From: a virus
Reading direction: 5' to 3' (one strand)
IMG/VR virus record: IMGVR_UViG_3300027736_000099
Coordinates: 1-38,929 of that record
DNA length: 38,929 nucleotides
Positions 1 to 6,573 of this stretch are shown here, one piece after another (position 1 is the first letter of the stretch; every line of letters starts with the position of its first letter). A program made the position numbers and the translations under genes. The notes under the pieces were generated by a model. That model saw only the letters and a program-made list of their open reading frames with translations. It had not been told where the DNA came from and did not search any database.

Positions 1-869
1 AAATCAATGTCGCGATAGACACCGAGGATCTGCAAGCGCTTTACCGTCGATGGGCGCAATTTGGTGCGGTGCGTTACACGTTTTGCATTGCGCAAATCAG
101 TGGCGCTGTTGCTGACGATCAAGTCATCCGCATCCACACTCTCGCTCACTGGACGATTCCGCAGCGGGCAAAAATAGACTTTCTTGAAGCTTGTCCCACC
201 AAAACCCAGCATGAGCAGCATGCGATCCGTGTCAGGGTAATACTCGCTCGCAACCGCTGTAAGGTAGTGGTTCATATCCTTTTCAAGGGCGTTGCCCAAT
301 TGATCTTGCTCAAGGGTAGACGCCACCGAATCGTTGCGGATCTTAACCGGGCCATCGGTAGGCAGCATTTCGCTGCGGGCGTTTGCTTGGAACCGCAGCA
401 CTGCTTCAAGCAGCAGCGGGTGGCGGATGCGGGACATGCCTTCCACCGGAGCGCCGTCAGCCGATCCCTGCAAACCGGGGATCTCGATCTTTAGGCCCAG
501 CAGCTTAATGCCCTGTGCGCGATCCTCAATCCACTCACGGCGACTTTCAATGTCATCGCCAACGCCGCGCATCAGTTCTTCGGAAATGCGTGTCAGTTCG
601 CCGCCGTCAATGTCATCGACGAGGTTGCGGAACCAATCCTTAGCGCGCTCGGCTTCAGTCTCTTCGCTGCCGATGCCTTTGCCGTTAAGGGAGATCGAGA
701 TCGACCCATCGGGATGCTCAATACGGAGGATGTTGCCCTTGTCGTCCCTGTCAACCGCAGGCGCGTCATCATCGACAATGACCTGAACATCATCGTCATT
801 AGACGCGATGTTGGGCATCTCCGGGGCTAACTGGCGGATGTTGGGCACAAGCCCCGGCGTCATAGGCAT
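1..869 (-). CDS. Portal protein, N-terminal part (3' end outside the window)
   Basis: Partial gene: 289 codons are visible and the frame stays open to base 1. The translation starts MPMTPGLVPNIRQLAPEM and contains a stretch ending in SRIRHPLLLEAVLRFQANAR followed by an ARSEMLPTDGPVKIR-type segment, which is characteristic of P22-like portal proteins of short-tailed phages. A portal forms the dodecameric ring at the capsid vertex through which the terminase pumps DNA. The ATG at 869 follows an AAAGGG ribosome site and lies three bases after the preceding stop. Its place directly downstream of terL fits the usual terminase-portal order. The N-terminal 70 residues are acidic and low in complexity. 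The family call rests on remembered sequence pattern and context; the crown and barrel parts are not visible. Confidence 0.8.
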   Translation of the reverse strand, partial: MPMTPGLVPNIRQLAPEMPNIASNDDDVQVIVDDDAPAVDRDDKGNILRIEHPDGSISISLNGKGIGSEETEAERAKDWFRNLVDDIDGGELTRISEELMRGVGDDIESRREWIEDRAQGIKLLGLKIEIPGLQGSADGAPVEGMSRIRHPLLLEAVLRFQANARSEMLPTDGPVKIRNDSVASTLEQDQLGNALEKDMNHYLTAVASEYYPDTDRMLLMLGFGGTSFKKVYFCPLRNRPVSESVDADDLIVSNSATDLRNAKRVTHRTKLRPSTVKRLQILGVYRDID

Positions 870-872
870 TGG

Positions 873-1085
873 TTATCCCTTTGAAATCTCTTGGCTTTCC
901 ATCTCCGCGACGAAACGCCGAATGCCTTCTTGCGCGGCTATTGTATCCGATTGGGCCATAATTTCATAGTGACGAACGAAGTCATAGGGGTCTTGACCCC
1001 ATACCTCGACCCGGAAGTTTCCTATGGTCTTTGGTGTGTTAGGCTTGATGACTTCGACTGTGGCGCTTGCTAGTACCTGTGCCAT
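873..1085 (-). CDS. Small hypothetical protein between terL and portal
   Basis: 70-residue protein, no family recognised. It has a mixed composition with a central RVEVWGQDPYDFVRHYEIMA segment and no membrane segment or signal peptide. The ATG at 1085 is preceded by GGGGATTAAA, a good ribosome site. The stop is three bases before the portal start, so it is co-translated with the portal. Small genes at this position can be head-assembly accessories, but nothing in the sequence shows that. It appears to be the first gene after a candidate extended -10 promoter at 1109-1117. Confidence 0.7.
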   Translation of the reverse strand: MAQVLASATVEVIKPNTPKTIGNFRVEVWGQDPYDFVRHYEIMAQSDTIAAQEGIRRFVAEMESQEISKG

Positions 1086-1108
1086 TTTAATCCCCGTTTA
1101 AGGGGTTC

Positions 1109-1117
1109 ACTATAGCA
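1109..1117 (-). promoter_or_regulatory. Candidate extended -10 promoter upstream of the portal operon
   Basis: On the minus strand this reads TGCTATAGT, a TG-N-TATAAT-like extended -10 with five of six matches in the hexamer. There is no convincing -35, as is common for extended -10 promoters. It lies 24 bases upstream of the 70-residue gene that precedes the portal. Confidence 0.35.
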
Positions 1118-1154
1118 TAGTTTTGGTGGGCTGGGCGAGGGCTCCAGCATCTTG

Positions 1155-1182
1155 GGTGCCTGTTGCGCGACAGGGCCTCACC
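1155..1182 (-). other. Structured spacer after terL: interrupted hairpin
   Basis: GGTG and CACC pair around an inner CCTGT/ACAGG stem (1159-1163 with 1170-1174, loop TGCGCG), with a GCCT bulge. It sits in the 118-base gap between terL and the next gene, and no U-tract follows on either strand. It may be an RNA-processing or attenuation element. The remainder of the gap holds no gene. Confidence 0.3.
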
Positions 1183-1203
1183 GGTCTTTCCGGCCACCGC
1201 AGT

Positions 1204-2838
1204 TCAAATACCATAGAGCGAAGGCGGTGGCGAACCTGTGTGGTACATTTGGCTATCAAGATCGGCTGCAAATTCAACATTGCGAGTTAACAACCCAATC
1301 TCGCGCAGATGACGCAGCGCCATGCTGACCGTATCGACCAGATCGTCATGCTTGCCCTTGGGGAACGTGCTGACTTGCGTGATTACCTGATCAGCCCATG
1401 TCCTATCAGGTGCATAGATCAGGCCCTCCGCAAATAGATGCTGCACCGAGTACAGCCGCGAAAGCTTGTCTTGGCTCTTCGGGTCTACAAGTTGAACAGA
1501 AAAATCCTCGTGGGCAAACAATCGGCGGATTTCTTGCGCCACACTAATTCCAGCGGCCTTATTCTCAATGAGTATTTTATCAATCTTGTACTCTTTCATG
1601 GTCTCCGAAACTTTAAGAACCAATTCATGAAGCTCCAAACGCTCTTGCCACGCAAACATCATCATGACCCTCGGCTGCTCTTCAGCCGCTATTCGCCTGA
1701 TGACCGAGACCGTTTCCTCATCGCGCCCAATGACCCGGTTAGCCATTGCATTGCGGGAATAGCTGTCTGAAAACACGCCAAACACTGTCATGGCCGAGTA
1801 ATCATTCTCGGTCTTCGTCGTGTACGCCGTATCCAGCGAAGCCATCACATAATCCAGCGGGGGAAACTTCTCGCGCTCCCAAAGCTGCCACCACTCCCGC
1901 TTAATGACGCCGCCACCGGCTGGCTCAGGCCGTTGCTGAAGCTGCCCAGCGGACTTGTAAGGCCCCATCTCGCGTTCAAGGCTCTTGACCTCTGGCTCAC
2001 CAAAACGCTCAGGCCACAGAAGCTCTCCAGCCTCAACACGAGGGTCTTTCCAGCCGATCACCGTATGGAACGAACGTTCCGGCTCATACCGCATCGGCAG
2101 GCATAGGTGCGTCCACTCCCCGTGATCCTTGCCCAAAATATGCCCGGTCAGATCTTCTTCACCAAGGCGCTGTTGAATCACAACGAACGCGCCCGTCTTC
2201 GCATTGTTCAACCGGGTTGAGAGCGCGCCATCCCACCATTCGATGGTGCTGGCGATAGTAGCCTCCGAGAAGGCCTCCTGCGCGGCGTTAGGGTCATCGA
2301 CAACAATAATGTTGCCGCCTTCACCCGTCAGCGATGAGCCCACCGAGGTAGACAGCCGGGAACCACCTTGATTGTTGTCAAAACGGGTCTTCGTATTCTG
2401 ATCGGACATAAGTTGGAACCGATCACCCCATATTCTTTGATACCAAGGGCTCTCAATCAAGCGGCGGCACTTTGTTGAATCACGCAGGGACAAGCTTTGA
2501 GCATAGGACGCATGCAGGAACTGAACGCCGGGCCCGCTGGTGTCGCTCTTATGCCTCTGCGCCCATGTAAACGCAGGGAACGCTACGGAGGTCAGGGACG
2601 ACTTTGCGCAGCGCGGAGGTATGTTGATGATGAGCCGCTTGATGTCGCCGTCTACGACCGCCTGAAGGTGTTCAGCAACCGCCTCAATGGGCCAGCCGTG
2701 GGCAAACGGAGCAGGATCAATGTACTTCCACCCATTCATCAGAAACGCATAAAGCGAATCCTCATACTCGGCTCGGTCTAGATCCCGCAATTGCTCATCG
2801 ATGGAAATCGTTTTGCCGTCAAGTTGAAGGATTTTCAT
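1204..2838 (-). CDS. terL: Terminase large subunit (TerL)
   Basis: 544-residue packaging motor. The ATPase half has a Walker A-like INIPPRCAKSS at residues 71-81 and a Walker B NIIVVDDP at about 176-183. The C-terminal RNase H-like nuclease shows a first aspartate in VMASLDTAY, an ILIENKAAG strand and a HDDLVDTVSMAL motif near the end. It hydrolyses ATP to push DNA through the portal and cuts concatemers. The Walker A lacks the usual glycine before the lysine (alanine instead), a tolerated variant in some TerL groups. I chose the ATG at 2838 because it overlaps the upstream stop as ATGA and has an AAGG site; an in-frame ATG at 2859 is also possible. TerS lies 3.7 kb upstream instead of being adjacent. 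Confidence 0.95.
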   Translation of the reverse strand: MKILQLDGKTISIDEQLRDLDRAEYEDSLYAFLMNGWKYIDPAPFAHGWPIEAVAEHLQAVVDGDIKRLIINIPPRCAKSSLTSVAFPAFTWAQRHKSDTSGPGVQFLHASYAQSLSLRDSTKCRRLIESPWYQRIWGDRFQLMSDQNTKTRFDNNQGGSRLSTSVGSSLTGEGGNIIVVDDPNAAQEAFSEATIASTIEWWDGALSTRLNNAKTGAFVVIQQRLGEEDLTGHILGKDHGEWTHLCLPMRYEPERSFHTVIGWKDPRVEAGELLWPERFGEPEVKSLEREMGPYKSAGQLQQRPEPAGGGVIKREWWQLWEREKFPPLDYVMASLDTAYTTKTENDYSAMTVFGVFSDSYSRNAMANRVIGRDEETVSVIRRIAAEEQPRVMMMFAWQERLELHELVLKVSETMKEYKIDKILIENKAAGISVAQEIRRLFAHEDFSVQLVDPKSQDKLSRLYSVQHLFAEGLIYAPDRTWADQVITQVSTFPKGKHDDLVDTVSMALRHLREIGLLTRNVEFAADLDSQMYHTGSPPPSLYGI

Positions 2839-3077
2839 TTGCTTGCCTTGGCCCAGCATTTAACCGGCAACCGTGTGAACGTGAGATACTTTTTGCCGGT
2901 GTCGGCATCGCGCCAGCAATCGAGATAGGCTCGCACCGAGTGCGTGGTGCGGCGGGTGAATATTACATCGCCGTCAGCTTCCTCGTAGGCATAGCCGTTC
3001 GCGTCGTCTAGCTCCGGGCGACGGAGCCATCCGTAGCGATAGTGCCAGCCGCTGGAGACATAGGTGTCGTCTGTCAT
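2835..3077 (-). CDS. Small hypothetical protein upstream of terL
   Basis: 80 residues, unknown function. It is rich in tyrosine and tryptophan near the N-terminus (SSGWHYRYGWLRRPEL), with an acidic middle and a basic C-terminus. The start at 3077 forms an ATGA overlap with the preceding gene's stop, and its own stop overlaps the terL start in the same way, so it is translationally coupled on both sides. A longer reading from 3194 exists, but that would overlap the upstream gene by about 120 bases without a good ribosome site. Confidence 0.6.
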   Translation of the reverse strand: MTDDTYVSSGWHYRYGWLRRPELDDANGYAYEEADGDVIFTRRTTHSVRAYLDCWRDADTGKKYLTFTRLPVKCWAKASK

Positions 3078-3250
3078 GCTGTTATCGTACCACATTTGAC
3101 AACCCGCCCAAAATCCAGATCGTGGTGAAGTTCCCAAAAATAACCTTCGGGCGGTTGGAAGCCATAGGCATGGACGACCATGCCCGGAATCCACATGCCC
3201 ATCATCATGCGGGCCTTCCAGCGGCGTCTAGAGGTTCGTTTGAGGATCAT
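3074..3250 (-). CDS. Small basic hypothetical protein
   Basis: 58 residues beginning MILKRTSRRRWKARMMMGM: a strongly basic, methionine-rich N-terminus, then an aromatic middle (AYGFQPPEGYFWELHHDLDF). No family recognised. The ATG at 3250 has a GGAAG ribosome site six bases upstream; a TTG two codons earlier is in frame but worse placed. It overlaps the upstream coiled-coil gene by 23 bases and the downstream gene as ATGA. Confidence 0.5.
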   Translation of the reverse strand: MILKRTSRRRWKARMMMGMWIPGMVVHAYGFQPPEGYFWELHHDLDFGRVVKCGTITA

Positions 3251-3437
3251 CTTCAACTTCCAGTGCTTGACGAGCGATAGCCCGCATGGCCTTTGATACG
3301 TTGCAACAATCCCAATCCGTGGACAGTTCCCGCAGCGCCGCCTCCAGCCTTTCGATGCGGTCGGCGGCGGCCTCTAGCATTTCATACGTTTCAGTTCTGA
3401 AGGCTTTTTCGCGCAGGCGCTTCACAAGATTAGTCAT
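3228..3437 (-). CDS. Small coiled-coil protein, paralogue of the 3430-3666 gene
   Basis: 69 residues. A heptad-like ADRIERLEAALREL segment in the middle predicts a short coiled coil, followed by a basic-alanine tail (KAMRAIARQALE) and an acidic end. The same plan, DRI.KLEAALR followed by A.KALE, occurs in the gene immediately upstream, so the two look like a diverged tandem duplication. Similar ADRIE-LEAALRE proteins are common accessory proteins of phages of alphaproteobacteria, with no assigned function. An excellent GGAGGGGAAAG ribosome site precedes the ATG. It overlaps the upstream stop by eight bases. Confidence 0.7.
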   Translation of the reverse strand: MTNLVKRLREKAFRTETYEMLEAAADRIERLEAALRELSTDWDCCNVSKAMRAIARQALEVEDDPQTNL

Positions 3438-3666
3438 CTTTCCCCTCCAGTGCTTTGCGGGCGAACATTTTTAATGCTTCAGCGTTTGGCGGTGCTGGCA
3501 CCTCACAATGCACGATGATATCCCGCAGCGCCGCCTCCAGTTTCGCGATGCGGTCGGCGCGCTCTCCAAGCACTGTGTTGTAACGCGCCAGCCAGTCTTG
3601 CCATTGCGGGAACGTCAGTTCACCGACTGCTGGTAATTTAAGATCGTAACCCATGTCGTCGCTCAC
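3430..3666 (-). CDS. Small coiled-coil protein, paralogue of the 3228-3437 gene
   Basis: 78 residues: an N-terminal DLKLPAVGELTFPQWQDWLA segment, then a coiled coil ERADRIAKLEAALRDI and an alanine-rich KMFARKALEGKDD end. I chose the GTG at 3666, which forms a GTGA overlap with the previous stop and follows a strong AGGGGGAAGGG ribosome site. An ATG four codons in (3654) is the alternative. Function unknown. The shared C-terminal architecture with the next gene points to duplication inside this accessory cluster. Confidence 0.65.
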   Translation of the reverse strand: MSDDMGYDLKLPAVGELTFPQWQDWLARYNTVLGERADRIAKLEAALRDIIVHCEVPAPPNAEALKMFARKALEGKDD

Positions 3667-4001
3667 AGCCCTTCCCCCTCTTCAAAATCCAACTCAACCT
3701 TGATGCAGGCGATGCGGTCGCACCGATATTGATCCGCCAATTCTCTCGACAGATGAAGAGCGGGCTTGCTGTCGCCATATACATTTACCCACACCGTCCG
3801 CTTGTGGCGGGGGCGGACTTCGATGAGATCATAGGGATGCTCTTCGCACAACATGATGCGACCTGCGCCGGTCCATGTCCTATGCTCCCAACCTTCTTTA
3901 TCAAGCATTCCTCCATGAATTTTTCCGTTAGCCCCATCCGTCGCATAGATGCGGACTTCACGGCCATCTCTGGTTTTGTAGACCTTATTTTTGTCAATCA
4001 T
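3663..4001 (-). CDS. Conserved phage hypothetical protein (TRDGREVRIYATDG type)
   Basis: 112 residues starting MIDKNKVYKTRDGREVRIYA, followed by an IHGGMLDKEGWEHRTWTGAGR segment and a charged C-terminus. The pattern of a short beta barrel with RDGR-VRIYATD, HG and W...G residues recurs in many small phage proteins of unknown function. It is cytoplasmic and has no membrane segment. The ATG at 4001 shares its first base with the preceding TGA (TGATG) and follows AGGGGG; a GTG directly before it is in frame. Confidence 0.65.
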   Translation of the reverse strand: MIDKNKVYKTRDGREVRIYATDGANGKIHGGMLDKEGWEHRTWTGAGRIMLCEEHPYDLIEVRPRHKRTVWVNVYGDSKPALHLSRELADQYRCDRIACIKVELDFEEGEGL

Positions 4002-4282
4002 CACTCATCCCCCTTGTTAGGCTTCCAATCTGGAAGATTCAGCTCATCTCTTACAATTCCCGTAATGTAGCCAATTACCCACCATCGTCTTCCATTGTCC
4101 TGTTCAGCCATTAGATGCCATCTGTCACCATATGGGCCAATACTGAATTGATGGAAATTGTCATCGCCACCCCACCGTTTTACAAAATCAATGTTAAGCA
4201 ACTCCTCAAGAGTTTCGAAGTTTTTCGTCGCCGGATCGAATCCAGACACGAAGTTTGGTATATGTTGTTTGATCGTTCCCAT
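4001..4282 (-). CDS. Hypothetical protein in the terS-terL accessory cluster
   Basis: 93 residues, unknown family. A middle stretch FHQFSIGPYGDRWHLMAEQD and the following RRWWVIGYITG look like beta strands of a compact domain. The start ATG at 4282 is preceded by the same GGGGGATGAGTG junction that precedes the next gene's start. Upstream is a 42-residue membrane peptide gene whose stop lies three bases before this ATG. Confidence 0.6.
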   Translation of the reverse strand: MGTIKQHIPNFVSGFDPATKNFETLEELLNIDFVKRWGGDDNFHQFSIGPYGDRWHLMAEQDNGRRWWVIGYITGIVRDELNLPDWKPNKGDE

Positions 4283-4285
4283 CAC

Positions 4286-4414
4286 TCATCCCCCTTTGAA
4301 GATGTCACGCAGCGTCTGCCACATCATGTAAGTGAAAAGAATCACTGTTCCGCCTATCATGAACAGCGCCCAGATGATGAAGATCAGTTGGCCCAGCGTC
4401 TTAAGGTAATCCAT
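4286..4414 (-). CDS. 42-residue single-pass membrane peptide
   Basis: Very short gene starting MDYLKTLGQLIFIIWALFMI, continuing GGTVILFTYMMW and ending QTLRDIFKGG. One hydrophobic helix spans roughly residues 9-32, with positive residues at the C-terminal end. The ATG has a GGAGAAGAAAG ribosome site and overlaps the upstream gene's stop by 14 bases. Spacing, overlap and the clean membrane helix make it a credible gene. The function is unknown; small membrane peptides of this kind in phages include lysis modulators and superinfection-exclusion factors. Confidence 0.6.
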   Translation of the reverse strand: MDYLKTLGQLIFIIWALFMIGGTVILFTYMMWQTLRDIFKGG

Positions 4415-4634
4415 CTTTCTTCTCCATCCCAACAAGCGTTCTGGCAAAGTCTAAGCTTTTATTCACATATGGTTCACCGGCTGCTTTGGCTAATGTTTCA
4501 TTCACTTCTTCATTTCGGATCATAAACTTTAAAACATTTTCCAATTCTTTAACGCGAGACTTTAATTTTTCATTATCCTCTAACAAGCTCAGTACAATTT
4601 GTTCGTAGCGAATCATAATTTCAGATTGTTCCAT
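4401..4634 (-). CDS. Small coiled-coil hypothetical protein
   Basis: 77 residues. Residues 8-40 (EDNEKLKSRVKELENVLKFM) form a predicted coiled coil. The C-terminal segment LDFARTLVGMEKKDGLP ends with the same MEKKDG residues as the protein encoded upstream, because both 3' ends contain the same 18-base junction sequence. The ribosome site GGAGAAGAAAG lies inside that junction. No family recognised. Confidence 0.65.
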   Translation of the reverse strand: MEQSEIMIRYEQIVLSLLEDNEKLKSRVKELENVLKFMIRNEEVNETLAKAAGEPYVNKSLDFARTLVGMEKKDGLP

Positions 4635-5022
4635 CTTTCTTCTCCATCAGTTGCTTTAGCTTTGCTTTGTTCTCATCATCCAGATAGTAGCCCAGCCCGC
4701 GCCGGGTGCAGACTTCGATGCCATGCTCCCGCAGCTTCTTCTTCAACTTGTGCAGCGCCACCTTCACCCGGTGGCGGGCATAGTCATCGCCTTCGCCACG
4801 GTTGATGTGGCCGCTCCTAGAGCAGATCGCATCGAGGTAAGCGTAGGTGGCGAGGCGCTTGCTGTAGATGCCTAGCAGCAAGGCTGAATGCTGATAGGAG
4901 AACAGATGCAGGAACGGGTTGTTCACCGGCACGAGGTCTTCGCGAAGCTGGCGCAGTTCTTCCTCAAGCTTGCCAATGTACCTCGTCAATGAGGCGATGT
5001 GGATGTCAGCGGAGGTTGTCAT
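4621..5022 (-). CDS. Winged-helix DNA-binding protein (OmpR/PhoB-type)
   Basis: 133 residues. An N-terminal coiled coil (RYIGKLEEELRQLREDL, residues 14-30) is followed by a winged-helix domain at about 45-115. The segment VALHKLKKKLREHGIEVCTR plus RGLGYYLD matches the recognition helix and wing of OmpR/PhoB-type effector domains. There is no receiver domain, so it is a stand-alone DNA-binding protein, perhaps dimerised through the coiled coil. It overlaps its upstream neighbour as ATGA. It may regulate its own operon through the half-sites at 6021-6068, which is inference. Its C-terminal MEKKDGTI comes from a repeated junction sequence. Confidence 0.7.
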   Translation of the reverse strand: MTTSADIHIASLTRYIGKLEEELRQLREDLVPVNNPFLHLFSYQHSALLLGIYSKRLATYAYLDAICSRSGHINRGEGDDYARHRVKVALHKLKKKLREHGIEVCTRRGLGYYLDDENKAKLKQLMEKKDGTI

Positions 5023-5216
5023 TTCCGGGCTCCCCGCCAGATGTCATCGACCATCTTCCCGATCTGGTCACGCACTGCGGCATCGGTAATGTGGGCCAGC
5101 GCCAATGCCTCAACTGCCCGTAGCGTGGTCTCCATCTCGTCCAGCAGCTTTTCTGAAGCCATATACTGCTCATACCAGCGCTGTTCCTGCGCTTCCCAAT
5201 AGTGGGCCATCTTCAT
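5019..5216 (-). CDS. Small hypothetical helical protein
   Basis: 65 residues starting MKMAHYWEAQEQRWYEQYMA, predicted almost entirely alpha-helical, with a central DEMETTLRAVEALALAHI segment. No family recognised. The ATG at 5216 overlaps the previous stop as ATGA, and the stop overlaps the next start the same way, so it is coupled on both sides. An ATG two codons in is the alternative start. Confidence 0.6.
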   Translation of the reverse strand: MKMAHYWEAQEQRWYEQYMASEKLLDEMETTLRAVEALALAHITDAAVRDQIGKMVDDIWRGARK

Positions 5217-5989
5217 TTGCCGCCCGCCTTCTTTTTAGCTGCAATGAGCGCATTGACCTTGCTGACAATGCCCTTGGGCTTGTTCTTGCTGCCAACAGGG
5301 CGACCGCGCTTTGAAGCGGGTTTAATGGGGCCACGGCCATGTTCTGCCCTAAGCTTGTTGATATACTCGTGCAACGGCCCAACCTCGACCACAGGCTCCC
5401 CGAGGGGCTTAGAAGACGGCATAAGATCTGACCGCGAGAGGATCGTAGCGGCTCTCCGGTCTATCATCGCCGCGAGCCAATCATTGACGGTTCCTTGCGT
5501 CAGTGCGGGCAACGGCGGGAACGTCTTAGCCTTGCTGGCGCGCTTAGCCTTGCGAGCCTCACTCTTGCGATCATTCTCCGCGATGAGGCGGTCAATCTCG
5601 GCCTGCTGCGCTTGACGGTCAGCTTTCCACTTCTCTTCCATCAGTTCGCGTGTGGTCTTCGGCTTAGGGATTACACCTTTGTCAGCCAAGTGCTTGTAAG
5701 GGTCGTAGCCCTTCGTGATATCAACCCAGCCATCGGCGCGAATCCCGCTTTCACCGAGGACACCGCTAAGGATGTTCGCATACAGGCTCGCCTCTGAGAC
5801 AAGCTCCTTATAGGAGCCCGAAGCATCGAGGCTGCACACGGTGTTCGCAAGGTTGGCGATCATCTCTTGGCATCGCTTCAAGGCACCGAGAGCATCATCA
5901 AGCTTCCGCTTAGGAACTGTGGTTTTGTAGGCTATGTCGAGAGCCGCTTCGAGTTCGGATATCAAGTATGCGGGGACGTATTGGGTCAT
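5213..5989 (-). CDS. Hypothetical protein with a C-terminal AT-hook
   Basis: 258 residues. The first 90 are helical; residues about 110-160 form a long charged helix (ELMEEKWKADRQAQQAEIDR and a lysine-rich continuation). Near the C-terminus KRGRPVGSKNKPKG is a classical AT-hook core (RGRP flanked by basic residues), which inserts into the minor groove of AT-rich DNA, and the protein ends in a lysine-rich tail. It is probably a DNA-associated protein, otherwise unrecognised. The ATG at 5989 follows AGGAGCAACAC. It begins a run of overlapping genes and has its own candidate promoter/operator in the AT-rich gap upstream. Confidence 0.75.
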   Translation of the reverse strand: MTQYVPAYLISELEAALDIAYKTTVPKRKLDDALGALKRCQEMIANLANTVCSLDASGSYKELVSEASLYANILSGVLGESGIRADGWVDITKGYDPYKHLADKGVIPKPKTTRELMEEKWKADRQAQQAEIDRLIAENDRKSEARKAKRASKAKTFPPLPALTQGTVNDWLAAMIDRRAATILSRSDLMPSSKPLGEPVVEVGPLHEYINKLRAEHGRGPIKPASKRGRPVGSKNKPKGIVSKVNALIAAKKKAGGK

Positions 5990-6014
5990 GTGTTGCTCCT
6001 AATTGAACAACCCC

Positions 6015-6068
6015 AATGTAAACCATTTGATTGACAGTTCAATGGTTAATCACAAGTTAATAACCAAT
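6015..6068 (-). promoter_or_regulatory. Candidate promoter with three repeated half-sites
   Basis: On the minus strand, TTGAAC (6037-6042) and TACATT (6015-6020) are separated by 16 bases, giving a plausible sigma70 promoter for the AT-hook gene. Three copies of an AACCATT half-site lie over it: AACCATT at 6021-6027, its perfect inverse AATGGTT at 6041-6047, and AACCAAT at 6062-6068. They are spaced 20 and 21 bases apart, about two helical turns. The first is in the spacer next to the -10 and the second overlaps the -35, as expected for repressor binding. Confidence 0.45.
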
Positions 6069-6299
6069 TTATGTTGGCAGATACGGCGGGCGATTGAAGG
6101 TGGTGTTCTTCTCGGCGCGCACATCCTGATTCCGCCAGCACCAGATTTCGCCATCCTGCTGAAAGCAAGTCCAGATCAGATCATGCTCTGGGCCGTAATC
6201 GATTAGGATGTGAGCCATAGCCTTGCCCTTCGGTGTCACCACAGGCAGCGGCGGGTTGAGTTGCAGCATTGTGCTGTTCACGTCATTCTCCATCGTCAT
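6069..6299 (-). CDS. Conserved phage hypothetical protein (LIDYGPEHDLIW type)
   Basis: 76 residues. The core LIDYGPEHDLIWTCFQQDGE followed by IWCWRNQDVRAEKN is a pattern I recall from small proteins of many alphaproteobacterial phages; its function is unknown. It is likely a small beta-rich cytoplasmic protein. The 5' end overlaps the DUF551 gene by 17 bases. Starts at 6299 and 6293 are both possible and neither has a good ribosome site, so the N-terminus is uncertain. Confidence 0.65.
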   Translation of the reverse strand: MTMENDVNSTMLQLNPPLPVVTPKGKAMAHILIDYGPEHDLIWTCFQQDGEIWCWRNQDVRAEKNTTFNRPPYLPT

Positions 6300-6573
6300 A
6301 AGTAGTTATGCAATCTTCTAACTTTGGTGGCTTGGGCAGCGTCGTCCAATGCGAGTAGAACTCGGCGATGTTCACAAGCTCCCCGTTCCTGACGTAGTGC
6401 ATGTGAAAGTCTCGGTTGCCGTCGATGATCCCGAGCGCCTGCCTTAGCAGCACAACGTCACAGACCCACTCATAATCTGAGCCATCCTTTTCATCGCTGT
6501 AGTCGTAGTAGTAGCCAGCGAGGACATGGGTGCCGTCTTTCGGAGCGGTGTCGATAGGTTTCCATCTACTCAT
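6283..6573 (-). CDS. DUF551-like protein
   Basis: 96 residues beginning MSRWKPIDTAPKDGTHVLAG and ending in a WTTLPKPPKLED segment. This W-PIDTAPKDGT start and W..LP..P end are the signature of DUF551-type phage proteins, whose role is unknown. The ATG at 6573 is preferred over 6579 because the GAGGGGG ribosome site sits six bases upstream of it and would be adjacent to the other. It overlaps the end of terS by eight bases. Confidence 0.8.
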   Translation of the reverse strand: MSRWKPIDTAPKDGTHVLAGYYYDYSDEKDGSDYEWVCDVVLLRQALGIIDGNRDFHMHYVRNGELVNIAEFYSHWTTLPKPPKLEDCITTYDDGE

